NCBI RefSeq assembly: GCF_011395035.1
Contig: NZ_CP024768.1
Span: forward strand, 3,323,865 to 3,387,864
DNA from: Pantoea cypripedii
Lineage (GTDB): Bacteria; Pseudomonadota; Gammaproteobacteria; Enterobacterales; Enterobacteriaceae
Length of the DNA: 64,000 nucleotides
Reading direction: 5' to 3'
The translations under genes and the position numbers were made by a program. This document shows, piece after piece, positions 24,964-34,144 of this stretch (position 1 is the first letter of the stretch; each line of letters opens with the position of its first letter). The notes beneath the pieces are model-generated. The model made no database searches. It saw nothing but the letters and a program-made list of their open reading frames with translations, and was not told the DNA's origin.

Positions 24964-26034
24964 TCAGAAATCTTCGTTCGTTTCGCTGGCTTCTTCGTAG
25001 TTGTCAGCAGAAACATCCGCAGCACCGGCACTGGCCGTTGCACCGGTCAGCAGCATGTCACGCAGCTTCTGATCGATTTCATTAGCAATCGCCGGGTTCT
25101 CTTTCAGGAAATTGGTCGAGTTTGCTTTACCCTGGCCGATTTTTTCGCCATTGTAGCTGTACCAGGCACCGGCTTTCTCAACCAGCTTGTGCTTCACGCC
25201 CAGGTCAACCAGTTCACCGAAGGTGTTGATGCCTTCGCCGTACATAATCTGGAATTCAGCCTGTTTGAACGGTGCAGCAATTTTGTTCTTCACCACTTTC
25301 ACGCGGGTTTCGCTGCCCACCACTTCATCGCCCTCTTTAATGGCACCGATGCGGCGAATATCGAGACGTACTGAAGCGTAGAATTTCAGCGCGTTACCAC
25401 CGGTGGTGGTTTCCGGGTTACCGAACATCACACCAATCTTCATACGAATCTGGTTGATGAAAATCAGCAGCGTATTGGACTGCTTCAGGTTACCCGCCAG
25501 CTTACGCATCGCCTGGCTCATCATACGAGCGGCCAGACCCATGTGGGAATCACCGATTTCGCCTTCAATTTCAGCTTTCGGCGTCAGTGCGGCGACGGAG
25601 TCGACGATGATGACGTCAACAGCACCGGAACGAGCCAGCGCATCACAGATTTCCAGCGCCTGCTCACCGGTATCCGGCTGCGAACACAGCAGGTTATCAA
25701 TATCGACGCCCAGCTTCTTGGCGTAGACCGGGTCAAGCGCATGCTCGGCATCAATAAAGGCACAGGTTTTACCTTTACGCTGCGCAGCAGCAATGACCTG
25801 CAAGGTCAGCGTGGTTTTACCAGAAGATTCCGGACCATAAATTTCAACGATACGCCCCATCGGCAGGCCGCCTGCGCCCAGCGCGATATCCAGCGAAAGT
25901 GAACCGGTGGAGATGGTTTCAACATCCATCGAGCGGTCTTCACCCAGGCGCATGATGGAGCCTTTACCAAACTGTTTCTCGATCTGGCCCAGCGCGGCAG
26001 CTAAAGCCTTCTGTTTGTTTTCGTCAATCGCCAT
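24964..26034 (-). CDS. recA: Recombinase RecA
   Basis: ATP-dependent strand-exchange protein and SOS co-protease for LexA. The 356-residue protein has the Walker A GPESSGKT (67-74 counting Met), the L2 loop region around GNPETTTGGNALKFY, and an acidic C-terminus ending ETNEDF. The C-terminal 25 residues differ most from E. coli. ATG 26034 follows AGGAGTGG; a second in-frame ATG two codons upstream lies between. Controlled by the LexA box and consensus promoter upstream. Confidence 0.98.
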   Translation of the reverse strand: MAIDENKQKALAAALGQIEKQFGKGSIMRLGEDRSMDVETISTGSLSLDIALGAGGLPMGRIVEIYGPESSGKTTLTLQVIAAAQRKGKTCAFIDAEHALDPVYAKKLGVDIDNLLCSQPDTGEQALEICDALARSGAVDVIIVDSVAALTPKAEIEGEIGDSHMGLAARMMSQAMRKLAGNLKQSNTLLIFINQIRMKIGVMFGNPETTTGGNALKFYASVRLDIRRIGAIKEGDEVVGSETRVKVVKNKIAAPFKQAEFQIMYGEGINTFGELVDLGVKHKLVEKAGAWYSYNGEKIGQGKANSTNFLKENPAIANEIDQKLRDMLLTGATASAGAADVSADNYEEASETNEDF

Positions 26035-26100
26035 TTCCACTCCTAATCATGCCGGGTAAGCGGACATCTCTGCATGTCTGCTCGCGTTCTGTTGCCGGTA

Positions 26101-26128
26101 ATTATACTGTACAGTCATACAGTATCAA
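26101..26128 (-). promoter_or_regulatory. recA promoter with LexA (SOS) box
   Basis: On the minus strand TTGATA (26123-26128) and TATAAT (26101-26106) are spaced by 16 bp. The spacer is filled by the SOS box TACTGTATGACTGTACAGTA (26105-26124), a CTGT-N8-ACAG palindrome with extended symmetry, so LexA would block RNA polymerase directly. The box ends 7 bp before the pncC stop codon. Confidence 0.93.
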
Positions 26129-26130
26129 GT

Positions 26131-26625
26131 TTAATTTGTCAGAAATTCATCATGCAGCGTTTGCAATGCCCAGGCGACGGACTGACGACGCACCGCGTCG
26201 CGGTCGCCAGCAAAGTGCTGACACTGCGCCATCAGTTGCCCATCCGGGCCGGCAAAGCCAAACCAGACAGTGCCGACTGGCTTATCCGGGGTGCCGCCAT
26301 CCGGCCCGGCAATACCACTGACCGCGATAGCATACTGCGCGGCCGCCTCTTTGCAGGCCCCTGCCGCCATCTCGCGCACGGTCTGCTCGCTCACGGCACC
26401 AAACCGGGCCAGCGTATAGGCCTGCACCCCCACCATTTGCTGCTTGGCGTCGTTGCTGTAAGTCACGAAGCTACGTTCAAACCAGGCGGAGCTGCCACTG
26501 ATATCGGTAAACACTTTTGCAATCCAGCCACCGGTACAGGACTCCGCCGCCGTAATGGTTGCTTTGCGCGCTTTCAGCTGTTCGCCAATACGACGACTCA
26601 ACTGCTGTAACTGTTCATCGTCCAT
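26131..26625 (-). CDS. pncC: Nicotinamide-nucleotide amidase PncC (CinA C-terminal domain)
   Basis: Stand-alone CinA C-terminal domain protein of 164 residues. It deamidates nicotinamide mononucleotide to nicotinate mononucleotide, recycling the pyridine nucleotide released by NAD-dependent DNA ligase. The family motifs TAAESCTGGWIA (with the catalytic serine), GVSEQT-like AVSEQTVREMA and SGIAGPDGGTPDKPVGTVW are all present. It lies just before recA on the same strand, as in E. coli (ygaD-recA). Confidence 0.93.
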   Translation of the reverse strand: MDDEQLQQLSRRIGEQLKARKATITAAESCTGGWIAKVFTDISGSSAWFERSFVTYSNDAKQQMVGVQAYTLARFGAVSEQTVREMAAGACKEAAAQYAIAVSGIAGPDGGTPDKPVGTVWFGFAGPDGQLMAQCQHFAGDRDAVRRQSVAWALQTLHDEFLTN

Positions 26626-26725
26626 CGTCTTCTCCTTGTCTGGCGCTCACGTTAACAGTAAATGGTGCAGCGGAGGATCCTTTTCAACCCCGATGTCCCG
26701 TTTTGCGCGGGCGGTTCCAGAAGCT

Positions 26726-27502
26726 TTAACGTGTTTTCATTGCCACTATAAAAAGACGCGGGAAGGCCAGCAAAACTTTGCCATCAGCGCGAGTCGGATA
26801 AGCGGTAATCAGCGCCTGATGATACTCCGCTAAAAACGCCTGTTGCTGGTTTTCATCCAGCCCGGCAAGGAAAGGACGTAATCCGGTGGCGCGCAGCCAG
26901 GTAATAATCGCCTGCGCATCTGCCATGACGTGGTAATAAGTCGTGCGCCAGAGATCAACCTCACAACCCGCATCGCTCAGCAAATCATAATATTGTTGGC
27001 TGGTCAGTAAGCGCTTACGTTCAGCTGCCTGCTGAGAAATATGCGACCGCCAGCGTTCCCCCGCAGCGACTTCGCGCATCAGGCGATGCGAAGGTTCTTC
27101 CAGGTTATCCGGCATCTGAATTGCCAGTGAGCCGCCGATGGCGAGCTGGCTTACCAGGTGCGGCAGCAGCGAAGAATGATCACCCAGCCATTGCAAAGAT
27201 GCATTCGCGTAAATCACCTGCTGTGGTTGTTCGGCCTGCCAGGAACGGATATCGGCCAGCTTAAAGAGGCAATCCGGAAGGCGTTCACGCGCCTGCACCA
27301 GCATCGCTTCCGAGCTATCAATGCCACAGACGACGGCCTCTGGCCAGGCCTGCGCCAATAGCTCGGTACTGTTGCCCGGTCCGCAACCCAAATCCGTTGC
27401 GAAACGCACTTCAGGGGTGGTAACCCGCGCCAGCAACTCATAAGCCGGTCGGGTTCTCTCTGATTCAAACTGACGATATAGCTGTGGATTCCAGTCTTGC
27501 AT
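26726..27502 (-). CDS. tam: Trans-aconitate 2-methyltransferase
   Basis: SAM-dependent class I methyltransferase that methylates trans-aconitate, an inhibitor formed from the citric acid cycle intermediate cis-aconitate. The 258-residue protein starts MQDWNPQLYRQFESERTRPAYELL as Tam does, with the SAM motif DLGCGPGNSTELL (about 37-49) and QMPDN. ATG 27502 follows AGGAG; the codons upstream are rejected. In E. coli tam is elsewhere in the genome; here it sits between pncC and a divergent aldolase gene. Confidence 0.9.
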   Translation of the reverse strand: MQDWNPQLYRQFESERTRPAYELLARVTTPEVRFATDLGCGPGNSTELLAQAWPEAVVCGIDSSEAMLVQARERLPDCLFKLADIRSWQAEQPQQVIYANASLQWLGDHSSLLPHLVSQLAIGGSLAIQMPDNLEEPSHRLMREVAAGERWRSHISQQAAERKRLLTSQQYYDLLSDAGCEVDLWRTTYYHVMADAQAIITWLRATGLRPFLAGLDENQQQAFLAEYHQALITAYPTRADGKVLLAFPRLFIVAMKTR

Positions 27503-27666
27503 TTGCACGCTCCTGATTAGCCGAAGAACCACACACTACCCTTTTTTGCCCTTTCCCCGGAAAGAAAAGTGCGATAGCTCACTTTTTGCATGCTGACATC
27601 TGGTGAGTTGGTCTAATGACGATTAAGTTAAAACGGTGTTTCATTTTTCTTGATAAGGAGTTTGCT

Positions 27667-28554
27667 ATGGCTGCACAACCCGCACTGGCTGGCGTCTGGT
27701 GTCCGTCAGTCACCCCGTTTGATAACGACGGGGAAGTCGATATTGACGCTCTGGGCCGTCACTTCGCCCGGCTCAATCAATCAGGCATTGATACCCTGCT
27801 GTTGATGGGCAGCATTGGGGAATTTGCCTCGCTCACGCAGCAGGAACGGCTGCGATTGATTCGGGAAGCTCGCCAGTTATCCCCCCTCACGATGGTCGCT
27901 AACGTTTCCAGCACCTGCGTACCTGATATGCTGCAGCTGGCTGAAGCCGCCTGGCAGCATGGGTTTGATGCGGTGATGGTGCTCCCTCCTTATTACTATG
28001 GCCAAACGCAGAAACAGTTGCTGAGCTATTTCAAAGCCCTGGACCAGCAATTAGGTGGGAAATGGTTTGCCTATAATTTTCCGGCACGTACCGGTTGTGA
28101 TTTAACGCCCGCACTGGTGGCGGAACTGGCTGCAGAACTGCCCAATTTTATTGGTATAAAAGACACGGTGGATTGCCTGTCGCACAATCGTGCGTTGATT
28201 GAAGAAACAAGAAAAGTGCGCAGCGATTTTACGGTGCTATCCGGATATGACGAATATCTGCTACCCAACCTGCTGGCAGGCGGTGCAGGGGTGATTTCCG
28301 GGCTGAATAATATCGTACCGGAGCTATTTGCCGGAGCGATGCAGGCGTGGCGGGCGGGCGATTTACGCCAGTTAACCACGATTCAGCAACGCATCGGTCA
28401 GCTGATGGCGATTTATACCCTGGGAGACGATTTTGTCACAACGATCAAAACCGCCGTCGCACGTCGTTATGAATCGATGTCCACCCGCTCCCGCAACTAT
28501 GGCGGAGAGCTGAGTGCCGCACAGTGCGCAGCGATAGATCGGTTGCTGGAATAA
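27667..28554 (+). CDS. Dihydrodipicolinate synthase / N-acetylneuraminate lyase family aldolase
   Basis: Class I aldolase-type TIM barrel of 295 residues in the DapA/NanA superfamily. The substrate-carboxylate loop is GSIGEFASL (about 47-55), the catalytic Tyr lies in FAYNFP (about 140) and the Schiff-base Lys in FIGIKDT (about 168). It is not the housekeeping DapA by sequence or context. Related enzymes act on sugar acids, hydroxyproline products or sialic acid; the substrate cannot be named here. ATG 27667 follows AAGGAG. It is a single gene, divergent from tam and convergent with yjdM. Confidence 0.82.
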   Translation: MAAQPALAGVWCPSVTPFDNDGEVDIDALGRHFARLNQSGIDTLLLMGSIGEFASLTQQERLRLIREARQLSPLTMVANVSSTCVPDMLQLAEAAWQHGFDAVMVLPPYYYGQTQKQLLSYFKALDQQLGGKWFAYNFPARTGCDLTPALVAELAAELPNFIGIKDTVDCLSHNRALIEETRKVRSDFTVLSGYDEYLLPNLLAGGAGVISGLNNIVPELFAGAMQAWRAGDLRQLTTIQQRIGQLMAIYTLGDDFVTTIKTAVARRYESMSTRSRNYGGELSAAQCAAIDRLLE

Positions 28555-28564
28555 TGGAACAACG

Positions 28565-28585
28565 CGGACGGCACAGCGCCGTCCG
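28565..28585. terminator. Hairpin between the aldolase gene and yjdM
   Basis: CGGACGGC-ACAGC-GCCGTCCG forms an 8-bp GC-rich stem between two convergent genes, beginning 11 nt after the aldolase stop. A T-rich stretch (TTCTTTTT) follows only about 10 nt later on the plus strand, so it is a plausible but imperfect terminator. Confidence 0.5.
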
Positions 28586-28589
28586 GGGC

Positions 28590-28928
28590 TCAGTTCTTTT
28601 TCACGAACTCAGATTTGAGTTTCATCGGGCCAAAACCATCGATCTTGCAATCAATGTTGTGATCGCCTTCAACCAGACGAATGCTTTTCACTTTTGTGCC
28701 GATTTTCAACGTTGAGGAGCTGCCTTTAACCTTCAGGTCTTTGACCACGGTGACGCTGTCGCCATCTGCCAGCAGGTTGCCATTTGCATCACGCACCACC
28801 AGACCATCAGCAGCCAGATCATCCGCCGCAAGCGACCAGATATGTCCACATGACGGGCAGTTCAGCTTTTCGCCATCCTGCCAGGTATAGTCGGCCTGGC
28901 ATTCAGGACAGGCGGGTAAGGTATTCAT
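28590..28928 (-). CDS. yjdM: Zinc-ribbon protein YjdM (PhnA family)
   Basis: Small protein of 112 residues with an N-terminal zinc ribbon (CPECQADYTW to CPSCGHIW; cysteines at about 7, 10, 24 and 27) and the PhnA C-terminal domain (DGDSVTVVKDLKVKGSS). Once linked to alkylphosphonate use because of its E. coli position near phn genes, but its function remains unknown. No phosphonate genes are near it here, which weakens that link further. Confidence 0.88.
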   Translation of the reverse strand: MNTLPACPECQADYTWQDGEKLNCPSCGHIWSLAADDLAADGLVVRDANGNLLADGDSVTVVKDLKVKGSSSTLKIGTKVKSIRLVEGDHNIDCKIDGFGPMKLKSEFVKKN

Positions 28929-28957
28929 AAGCGCTCCTCAGAGAAAAGGTCGCGGCG

Positions 28958-28987
28958 AAGATGGCGCCGCAAAAGGGGCGCCATCTT
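28958..28987. terminator. Strong hairpin between yjdM and mltB
   Basis: AAGATGGCGCC pairs perfectly with GGCGCCATCTT (11 bp, 8-nt loop) in the 86-bp gap between the mltB stop and the yjdM start. No T-run follows on the minus strand, where it would serve mltB. It could be a Rho-type 3'-end stem or a block to read-through into yjdM. Confidence 0.4.
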
Positions 28988-29014
28988 ATCTCCTTACTAA
29001 GAGTAAGGACAGCA

Positions 29015-30097
29015 TTAAAAAATTGCGCCCTGTCGTGCTTTGCTGACGGCTTCACCTAACTGCCACACTGCCATGGCGTAATGCGTACTGTGATTGTAGC
29101 GGGTGATGACGTAGAAATTGGGCAGCCCGTACCAGTATTGATAACTGGTGCCCAGATCAAGACGTAACAAACTGGCCTGATTGTTGCCGTCCAGCGATCC
29201 CTGCGGTGTCAGGCCGCTTGCCATCAGGGTGCTGACCGGGTACAGGGTTTTGAAACCATTCTCCAGTGCCGGGGCCTGTCCGCTGGCCGGGACAGCAACG
29301 GCTTCACCCGAACGCCAGCCATGTTCTTTGAAATAATTCGCCACGCTGCCGATAGCATCAACCGGGTCCCATAAATTGATATGCCCATCCCCGTTGAAAT
29401 CCACCGCGTATTGTTTATACGACGATGGCATAAACTGGCCGTAGCCCATCGCACCCGCGAAAGAACCCCGCAGGTCGAGCGGATCATCCTGCTCAGTACG
29501 TGCCATTAACAGGAAAGTTTCCAGCTCGCTACTGAAATAAGCTGCACGGCGTGGATAGTTGAACGAAAGCGTTGCCAGTGCATCCAGTAAGCGAGTTTTC
29601 CCCATCACCCTGCCCCAGCGCGTCTCAACGCCGATAATGCCGACAATAATCTCCGGTGGCACACCATAGACCTGCTGAGCGCGTTGCAGCGCATCCTGAT
29701 ATTGATTCCAGAAGGCAACGCCGTTTTGCACGTTATCAGGGGTAATGAATTTATTACGATAACGAATCCAGGCACCGTTAGGGCCGGTTGGCGGAGTATA
29801 GCTCGGTGCCTGCTGGTCCATCAGGCGCAGCACATAATCCAGCCGTTTCGCCTGGCCGATCACCGCATGCAATTGCTGACGATCAAAACCGTGCTTCGCC
29901 ACCATCTGGTCAATAAATTGCTCAGCGGCAGGATTATCCGCGAAATCACCAAACATTGGCTGGATAGCGTGTGATTGATCCAGTAGAAAACCACCCTGAG
30001 GTGCAGAAACGACGGCGGGCTGCTGGGTTGTTTGAGGCTTGCTGCTACAGGCGGCAAGCAGGGTAATAAGCGGGAGAAGGGCAACCTTAAAACGCAT
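29015..30097 (-). CDS. mltB: Membrane-bound lytic murein transglycosylase B
   Basis: Outer membrane lipoprotein that cleaves peptidoglycan glycan strands to 1,6-anhydro products. The 360-residue protein (E. coli 361) starts with a signal ending in lipobox LAAC (lipidated Cys17). The catalytic Glu is in GVETRWG (about residue 162), and the calcium-binding EF-hand-like loop DFNGDGHINLWD follows. The open frame extends far upstream of ATG 30097 but lacks a signal there, so it is not used. Divergent from mutS. Confidence 0.95.
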   Translation of the reverse strand: MRFKVALLPLITLLAACSSKPQTTQQPAVVSAPQGGFLLDQSHAIQPMFGDFADNPAAEQFIDQMVAKHGFDRQQLHAVIGQAKRLDYVLRLMDQQAPSYTPPTGPNGAWIRYRNKFITPDNVQNGVAFWNQYQDALQRAQQVYGVPPEIIVGIIGVETRWGRVMGKTRLLDALATLSFNYPRRAAYFSSELETFLLMARTEQDDPLDLRGSFAGAMGYGQFMPSSYKQYAVDFNGDGHINLWDPVDAIGSVANYFKEHGWRSGEAVAVPASGQAPALENGFKTLYPVSTLMASGLTPQGSLDGNNQASLLRLDLGTSYQYWYGLPNFYVITRYNHSTHYAMAVWQLGEAVSKARQGAIF

Positions 30098-30459
30098 TGG
30101 ATTTCCATAAGCCAGGTGAAACCGGAGTCCACATGTTAATCGTTCAGGTAGATGACTTACAGGGCAATATCTTAAATTTACGTCAGTTATCTCTGCCGGG
30201 CTGCTGCCCGACAAAATTTGCGACCCGCTTCCACACTTTACCATTTACAGCGTTTTTTTCTTTTTTCCTGACGCCGCAATTTGCTATGGTCGGCAACCGA
30301 AAGGCCAGCAGGCGGATGAAGGAGAGGCAGTAAAAATGATAACATCGCCTCTTTCGTTATTACGGCGGCGTGATAATGCACCTTCCCTGTAGCGATAACC
30401 TATTACGGGCAATCAAAAAGTAAATGCAAATCGAGAAAGAGATGAAAGGAGCAGAGCAA
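30098..30459. other. mltB-mutS divergent intergenic region
   Basis: This 362-bp gap holds the start signals of two divergent genes. It contains a T-rich run (about 30253-30268) and weak -10-like elements on the plus strand (TATGGT near 30285, GATAAT near 30373) without convincing -35 partners. No RNA gene, repeat or conserved small frame was recognised. Confidence 0.5.
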
Positions 30460-33003
30460 ATGGACTTCACCGCCCATACGCCCATGATGCAGCAGTACCT
30501 GCGTCTGAAGGCCGATCATCCTGATATCCTGCTGTTCTATCGCATGGGTGATTTTTATGAGCTGTTTTACGATGACGCAAAACGCGCTTCACAGCTGCTG
30601 GAAATCTCACTCACCAAACGTGGTGCATCCGCAGGTGAACCCATTCCTATGGCAGGTGTTCCTTATCACGCGGTTGAGGGCTATCTGGCGAAGCTGGTCC
30701 AGTTAGGCGAATCGGTGGCGATTTGTGAGCAGATTGGTGATCCCGCGCTGAGTAAAGGCCCGGTAGAACGCAAAGTGGTGCGCATTGTCACCCCTGGCAC
30801 CATCAGCGATGAAGCTCTGCTGCAGGAGCGCCAGGATAACCTACTGGCCGCCATTTTCCAGAGCCAGCGCGGGTTTGGCTATGCCACGCTGGATATCAGT
30901 TCCGGGCGCTTCCGGTTAAGTGAACCCGCCGATCAGGAAACCATGGCCGCCGAATTGCAACGCACTAATCCGGCTGAATTGCTCTACCCCGAAGATTTTC
31001 AGGCGATGCCACTCATCGATCAACGTCGTGGTCTGCGCCGTCGTCCGCTCTGGGAATATGAAATCGATACCGCGCGCCAGCAGTTGAATCTGCAATTTGG
31101 CACGCGCGATCTCAACGGGTTTGGCGTCGAACAGGCGCACCTGGCACTGCGCGCGGCCGGTTGCTTGCTGCAATATGTCAAAGATACCCAACGCACCTCC
31201 CTGCCCCATATCCGCTCACTCAGCATGGAGCGTCAGCAGGATAGCGTGATTATGGATGCCGCCACGCGCCGCAACCTGGAAATCACGCAGAACCTGGCAG
31301 GAGGAACGGAAAACACCCTCGCGGCGGTACTGGATAAAACCGTTACTCCGATGGGCAGCCGCATGTTGAAACGTTGGCTGCATATGCCATTACGTGATGT
31401 CGCGACCATCGCCCGCCGTCAGCAGTCCATTGCGGAGTTACAGGCGCACAGCGAAGAGTTGCAACCGGTTTTACGCCAGGTGGGCGATCTTGAGCGTATC
31501 CTCGCCCGTCTGGCGCTGCGTACTGCCCGCCCACGCGATCTGGCCCGCATGCGCCACGCTTTCCAGCAGTTGCCAGAACTGAATGCTCTTCTGCAACAGG
31601 TGGACGCCCCGCAGCTCATTCAGTTGCGCACGCAGATGGGTGATTTCAGTGAACTGCGTGAATTACTTGAGCAGGCGATCATTGAGTCCCCACCGGTATT
31701 AGTTCGTGACGGTGGGGTGATTGCGCCAGGTTATAACGCTGAACTCGACGAGTGGCGCGCACTGGCCGATGGAGCCACCGATTATCTCGATCGTCTTGAG
31801 ATCCGCGAACGCGAAAAACTGGGACTGGACACGCTTAAGGTTGGCTTTAACGCCATACATGGCTATTACATCCAGGTCAGTCGTGGTCAGAGCCACCTGG
31901 TACCCATCCACTATGTGCGCCGTCAGACGCTCAAGAATGCTGAACGCTACATCATTCCAGAATTGAAAGAGTATGAAGACAAGGTACTGACTTCAAAAGG
32001 GAAAGCGCTGGCACTGGAGAAAGGCCTTTACGACGAGCTGTTTGATCGCCTGCTGCCACATCTGGAAGCGCTGCAATTAAGTGCCGCCGCACTGGCTGAG
32101 CTTGATGTGCTGGCTAACCTGGCGGAACGTGCCTGGACACTCAACTATTGCTGTCCGGTGCTACAGGATAAAGCCGGCATTCGCATCACCGGTGGTCGTC
32201 ACCCGGTGGTCGAGCAGGTGCTGAAAGAACCTTTTATCGCGAATCCGTTATCGCTTTCAACTCAGCGCCGTATGCTGATTATCACCGGTCCCAATATGGG
32301 CGGTAAAAGTACCTATATGCGCCAGGCAGCCTTGATAGCGCTGATGGCGTGGATCGGCAGCTTTGTCCCGGCCGAAGAGACGGTGATCGGCCCCATCGAC
32401 CGTATTTTTACCCGTGTCGGTGCGGCTGACGATTTGGCCTCAGGACGTTCCACTTTTATGGTGGAAATGACCGAAACCGCCAACATCCTGCACAATGCAA
32501 CCGAAAACAGCCTGGTACTGATGGATGAAATCGGGCGTGGCACCTCAACCTATGATGGCCTGTCGCTGGCCTGGGCCTGCGCCGAAAGTCTGGCAAACCG
32601 TATCAAAGCGATGACGCTGTTTGCTACCCACTATTTCGAGCTGACTACGCTGCCAGAAAAAATGGAAGGTGTGGTTAACGTGCATCTCGATGCCGTAGAA
32701 CATGGCGACACCATCGCCTTTATGCATAGCGTGCAGGACGGCGCAGCCAGTAAAAGTTACGGTCTTGCCGTGGCGGCGCTGGCGGGTGTGCCGAAGGAAG
32801 TCATAAAACGTGCCCGCCATAAACTGAAGGAACTGGAAGCCCTTTCGGGCAGTTCAGCGGCCTCGACGGTGGAAGGCGCGCAGTTGCCGCTACTGGTCGC
32901 AGACACCTCACCAGCAGTTGAGGCACTGGAAGCGCTCGATCCCGATACCCTGACACCACGCCAGGCTCTGGAGTGGATCTATCGTCTGAAAACGCTGGTT
33001 TAG
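30460..33003 (+). CDS. mutS: DNA mismatch repair protein MutS
   Basis: Recognises mismatches and small loops and starts MutHLS repair. The 847-residue protein (E. coli 853) has the mismatch-wedge motif with Phe32 and Glu34 in GDFYELF, connector, lever and clamp domains, and the ABC-type ATPase with Walker A GPNMGGKST, Walker B LVLMDEIGRGT and the helix-turn-helix dimer region. ATG 30460 lies 8 nt after AAAGGAG and gives MDFTAHTPMMQQYL; two upstream in-frame ATGs are less well placed. The shorter N-terminus accounts for most of the length difference. Confidence 0.97.
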   Translation: MDFTAHTPMMQQYLRLKADHPDILLFYRMGDFYELFYDDAKRASQLLEISLTKRGASAGEPIPMAGVPYHAVEGYLAKLVQLGESVAICEQIGDPALSKGPVERKVVRIVTPGTISDEALLQERQDNLLAAIFQSQRGFGYATLDISSGRFRLSEPADQETMAAELQRTNPAELLYPEDFQAMPLIDQRRGLRRRPLWEYEIDTARQQLNLQFGTRDLNGFGVEQAHLALRAAGCLLQYVKDTQRTSLPHIRSLSMERQQDSVIMDAATRRNLEITQNLAGGTENTLAAVLDKTVTPMGSRMLKRWLHMPLRDVATIARRQQSIAELQAHSEELQPVLRQVGDLERILARLALRTARPRDLARMRHAFQQLPELNALLQQVDAPQLIQLRTQMGDFSELRELLEQAIIESPPVLVRDGGVIAPGYNAELDEWRALADGATDYLDRLEIREREKLGLDTLKVGFNAIHGYYIQVSRGQSHLVPIHYVRRQTLKNAERYIIPELKEYEDKVLTSKGKALALEKGLYDELFDRLLPHLEALQLSAAALAELDVLANLAERAWTLNYCCPVLQDKAGIRITGGRHPVVEQVLKEPFIANPLSLSTQRRMLIITGPNMGGKSTYMRQAALIALMAWIGSFVPAEETVIGPIDRIFTRVGAADDLASGRSTFMVEMTETANILHNATENSLVLMDEIGRGTSTYDGLSLAWACAESLANRIKAMTLFATHYFELTTLPEKMEGVVNVHLDAVEHGDTIAFMHSVQDGAASKSYGLAVAALAGVPKEVIKRARHKLKELEALSGSSAASTVEGAQLPLLVADTSPAVEALEALDPDTLTPRQALEWIYRLKTLV

Positions 33004-33050
33004 CATCAGCAGGATGGCGGTGACAGCCCGCCGCCATCCTGATTGACAGC

Positions 33051-33075
33051 CATAAAAAAACGGTGACCAGAAGGT
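33051..33075. terminator. Bidirectional terminator between mutS and rpoS
   Basis: ACGGTGACC-AGAA-GGTCACCGT is a 9-bp stem flanked by a run of seven A on the left and five T on the right, serving both convergent genes. A second stem (AGGATGGCGG/CCGCCATCCT, 33011-33040) lies just after mutS but has no T-run. Confidence 0.92.
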
Positions 33076-33101
33076 CACCGTTTTTATGTAGCGATTACGG
33101 T

Positions 33102-34094
33102 TTATTCACGAAACAGTGCTTCGATATTCAGGCCCTGAGTTTGCAGGATTTCGCGCAAACGACGCAGACCTTCTACCTGAATCTGGCGGACACGCTCACG
33201 GGTCAAACCGATTTCGCGGCCAACATCTTCCAGCGTCGCCGCTTCATAGCCCAACAGGCCGAAACGACGCGCCAGCACTTCACGCTGCTTGGCATTCAGT
33301 TCAAACAACCACTTAACGATGCTTTGTTTCATATCATCGTCCTGCGTGGTGTCTTCCGGACCGTTGTCTTTTTCATCGGCCAGGATATCCAGCAACGCTT
33401 TTTCGGAATCACCACCGAGTGGCGTATCAACCGAGGTAATGCGCTCGTTGAGACGCAGCATACGGCTTACATCATCAACCGGTTTGTCCAGCTGCTCGGC
33501 GATCTCTTCGGCACTCGGCTCATGATCGAGCTTGTGTGAGAGTTCACGCGCAGTACGCAGATAGACATTTAACTCTTTAACAATGTGGATAGGCAGACGA
33601 ATGGTACGGGTTTGGTTCATGATCGCCCGTTCAATAGTCTGACGAATCCACCAGGTGGCGTAAGTCGAGAAGCGGAACCCACGTTCCGGGTCAAACTTCT
33701 CTACGGCGCGAATCAGGCCGAGATTACCCTCTTCAATCAGATCAAGCAGAGCCAGACCGCGATTGCTGTAACGACGGGCAATCTTCACCACCAGACGCAG
33801 GTTACTTTCAATCATGCGACGGCGAGAAGGAACGTCGCCTCGTAATGCGCGGCGGGCAAAGAACACCTCTTCTTCCGCCGTTAACAATGGAGAATAACCA
33901 ATTTCTCCGAGGTAGAGCTGCGTCGCATCCAAAACGCGTTGCGTCGCACCCTGTGACAACAACTCTTCTTCCGCTACATCGTTATCACCAGGTTCGTTCT
34001 CAACGAGAGCCTTCTCATCAAAAACCTCAGCTCCGTTCTCCTCGAATTCCGCATCTTCGTGTAACTCGTTAACTTTCAGCGTATTCTGGCTCAT
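33102..34094 (-). CDS. rpoS: RNA polymerase sigma factor RpoS (sigma-38)
   Basis: Master sigma factor of stationary phase and general stress. The 330-residue protein has E. coli length and the sigma-70 regions: 1.2-2.4 from about residue 53 (DATQLYLGEIG, DLIEEGNLGLIRAVEKFDPERGFRFSTYATWWIRQ), region 3, and region 4 with the helix-turn-helix LEDVGREIGLTRERVRQIQ. It follows nlpD by 50 bp on the same strand. In E. coli the main rpoS promoter and long sRNA-controlled leader lie inside nlpD; I could not verify the details here. Confidence 0.98.
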   Translation of the reverse strand: MSQNTLKVNELHEDAEFEENGAEVFDEKALVENEPGDNDVAEEELLSQGATQRVLDATQLYLGEIGYSPLLTAEEEVFFARRALRGDVPSRRRMIESNLRLVVKIARRYSNRGLALLDLIEEGNLGLIRAVEKFDPERGFRFSTYATWWIRQTIERAIMNQTRTIRLPIHIVKELNVYLRTARELSHKLDHEPSAEEIAEQLDKPVDDVSRMLRLNERITSVDTPLGGDSEKALLDILADEKDNGPEDTTQDDDMKQSIVKWLFELNAKQREVLARRFGLLGYEAATLEDVGREIGLTRERVRQIQVEGLRRLREILQTQGLNIEALFRE

Positions 34095-34144
34095 AAGCGG
34101 CTCCTACCCGTGATCCAAGGGCAGAACACCTGGGTTCTGCCGGA

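Noticed and set aside
33011..33040. Inverted repeat AGGATGGCGG/CCGCCATCCT after mutS, considered as a REP element.
   Set aside because: It lacks the GTAG tetranucleotide and the AT-NN-AT apex of the REPs here; it is more likely part of the mutS 3' end.
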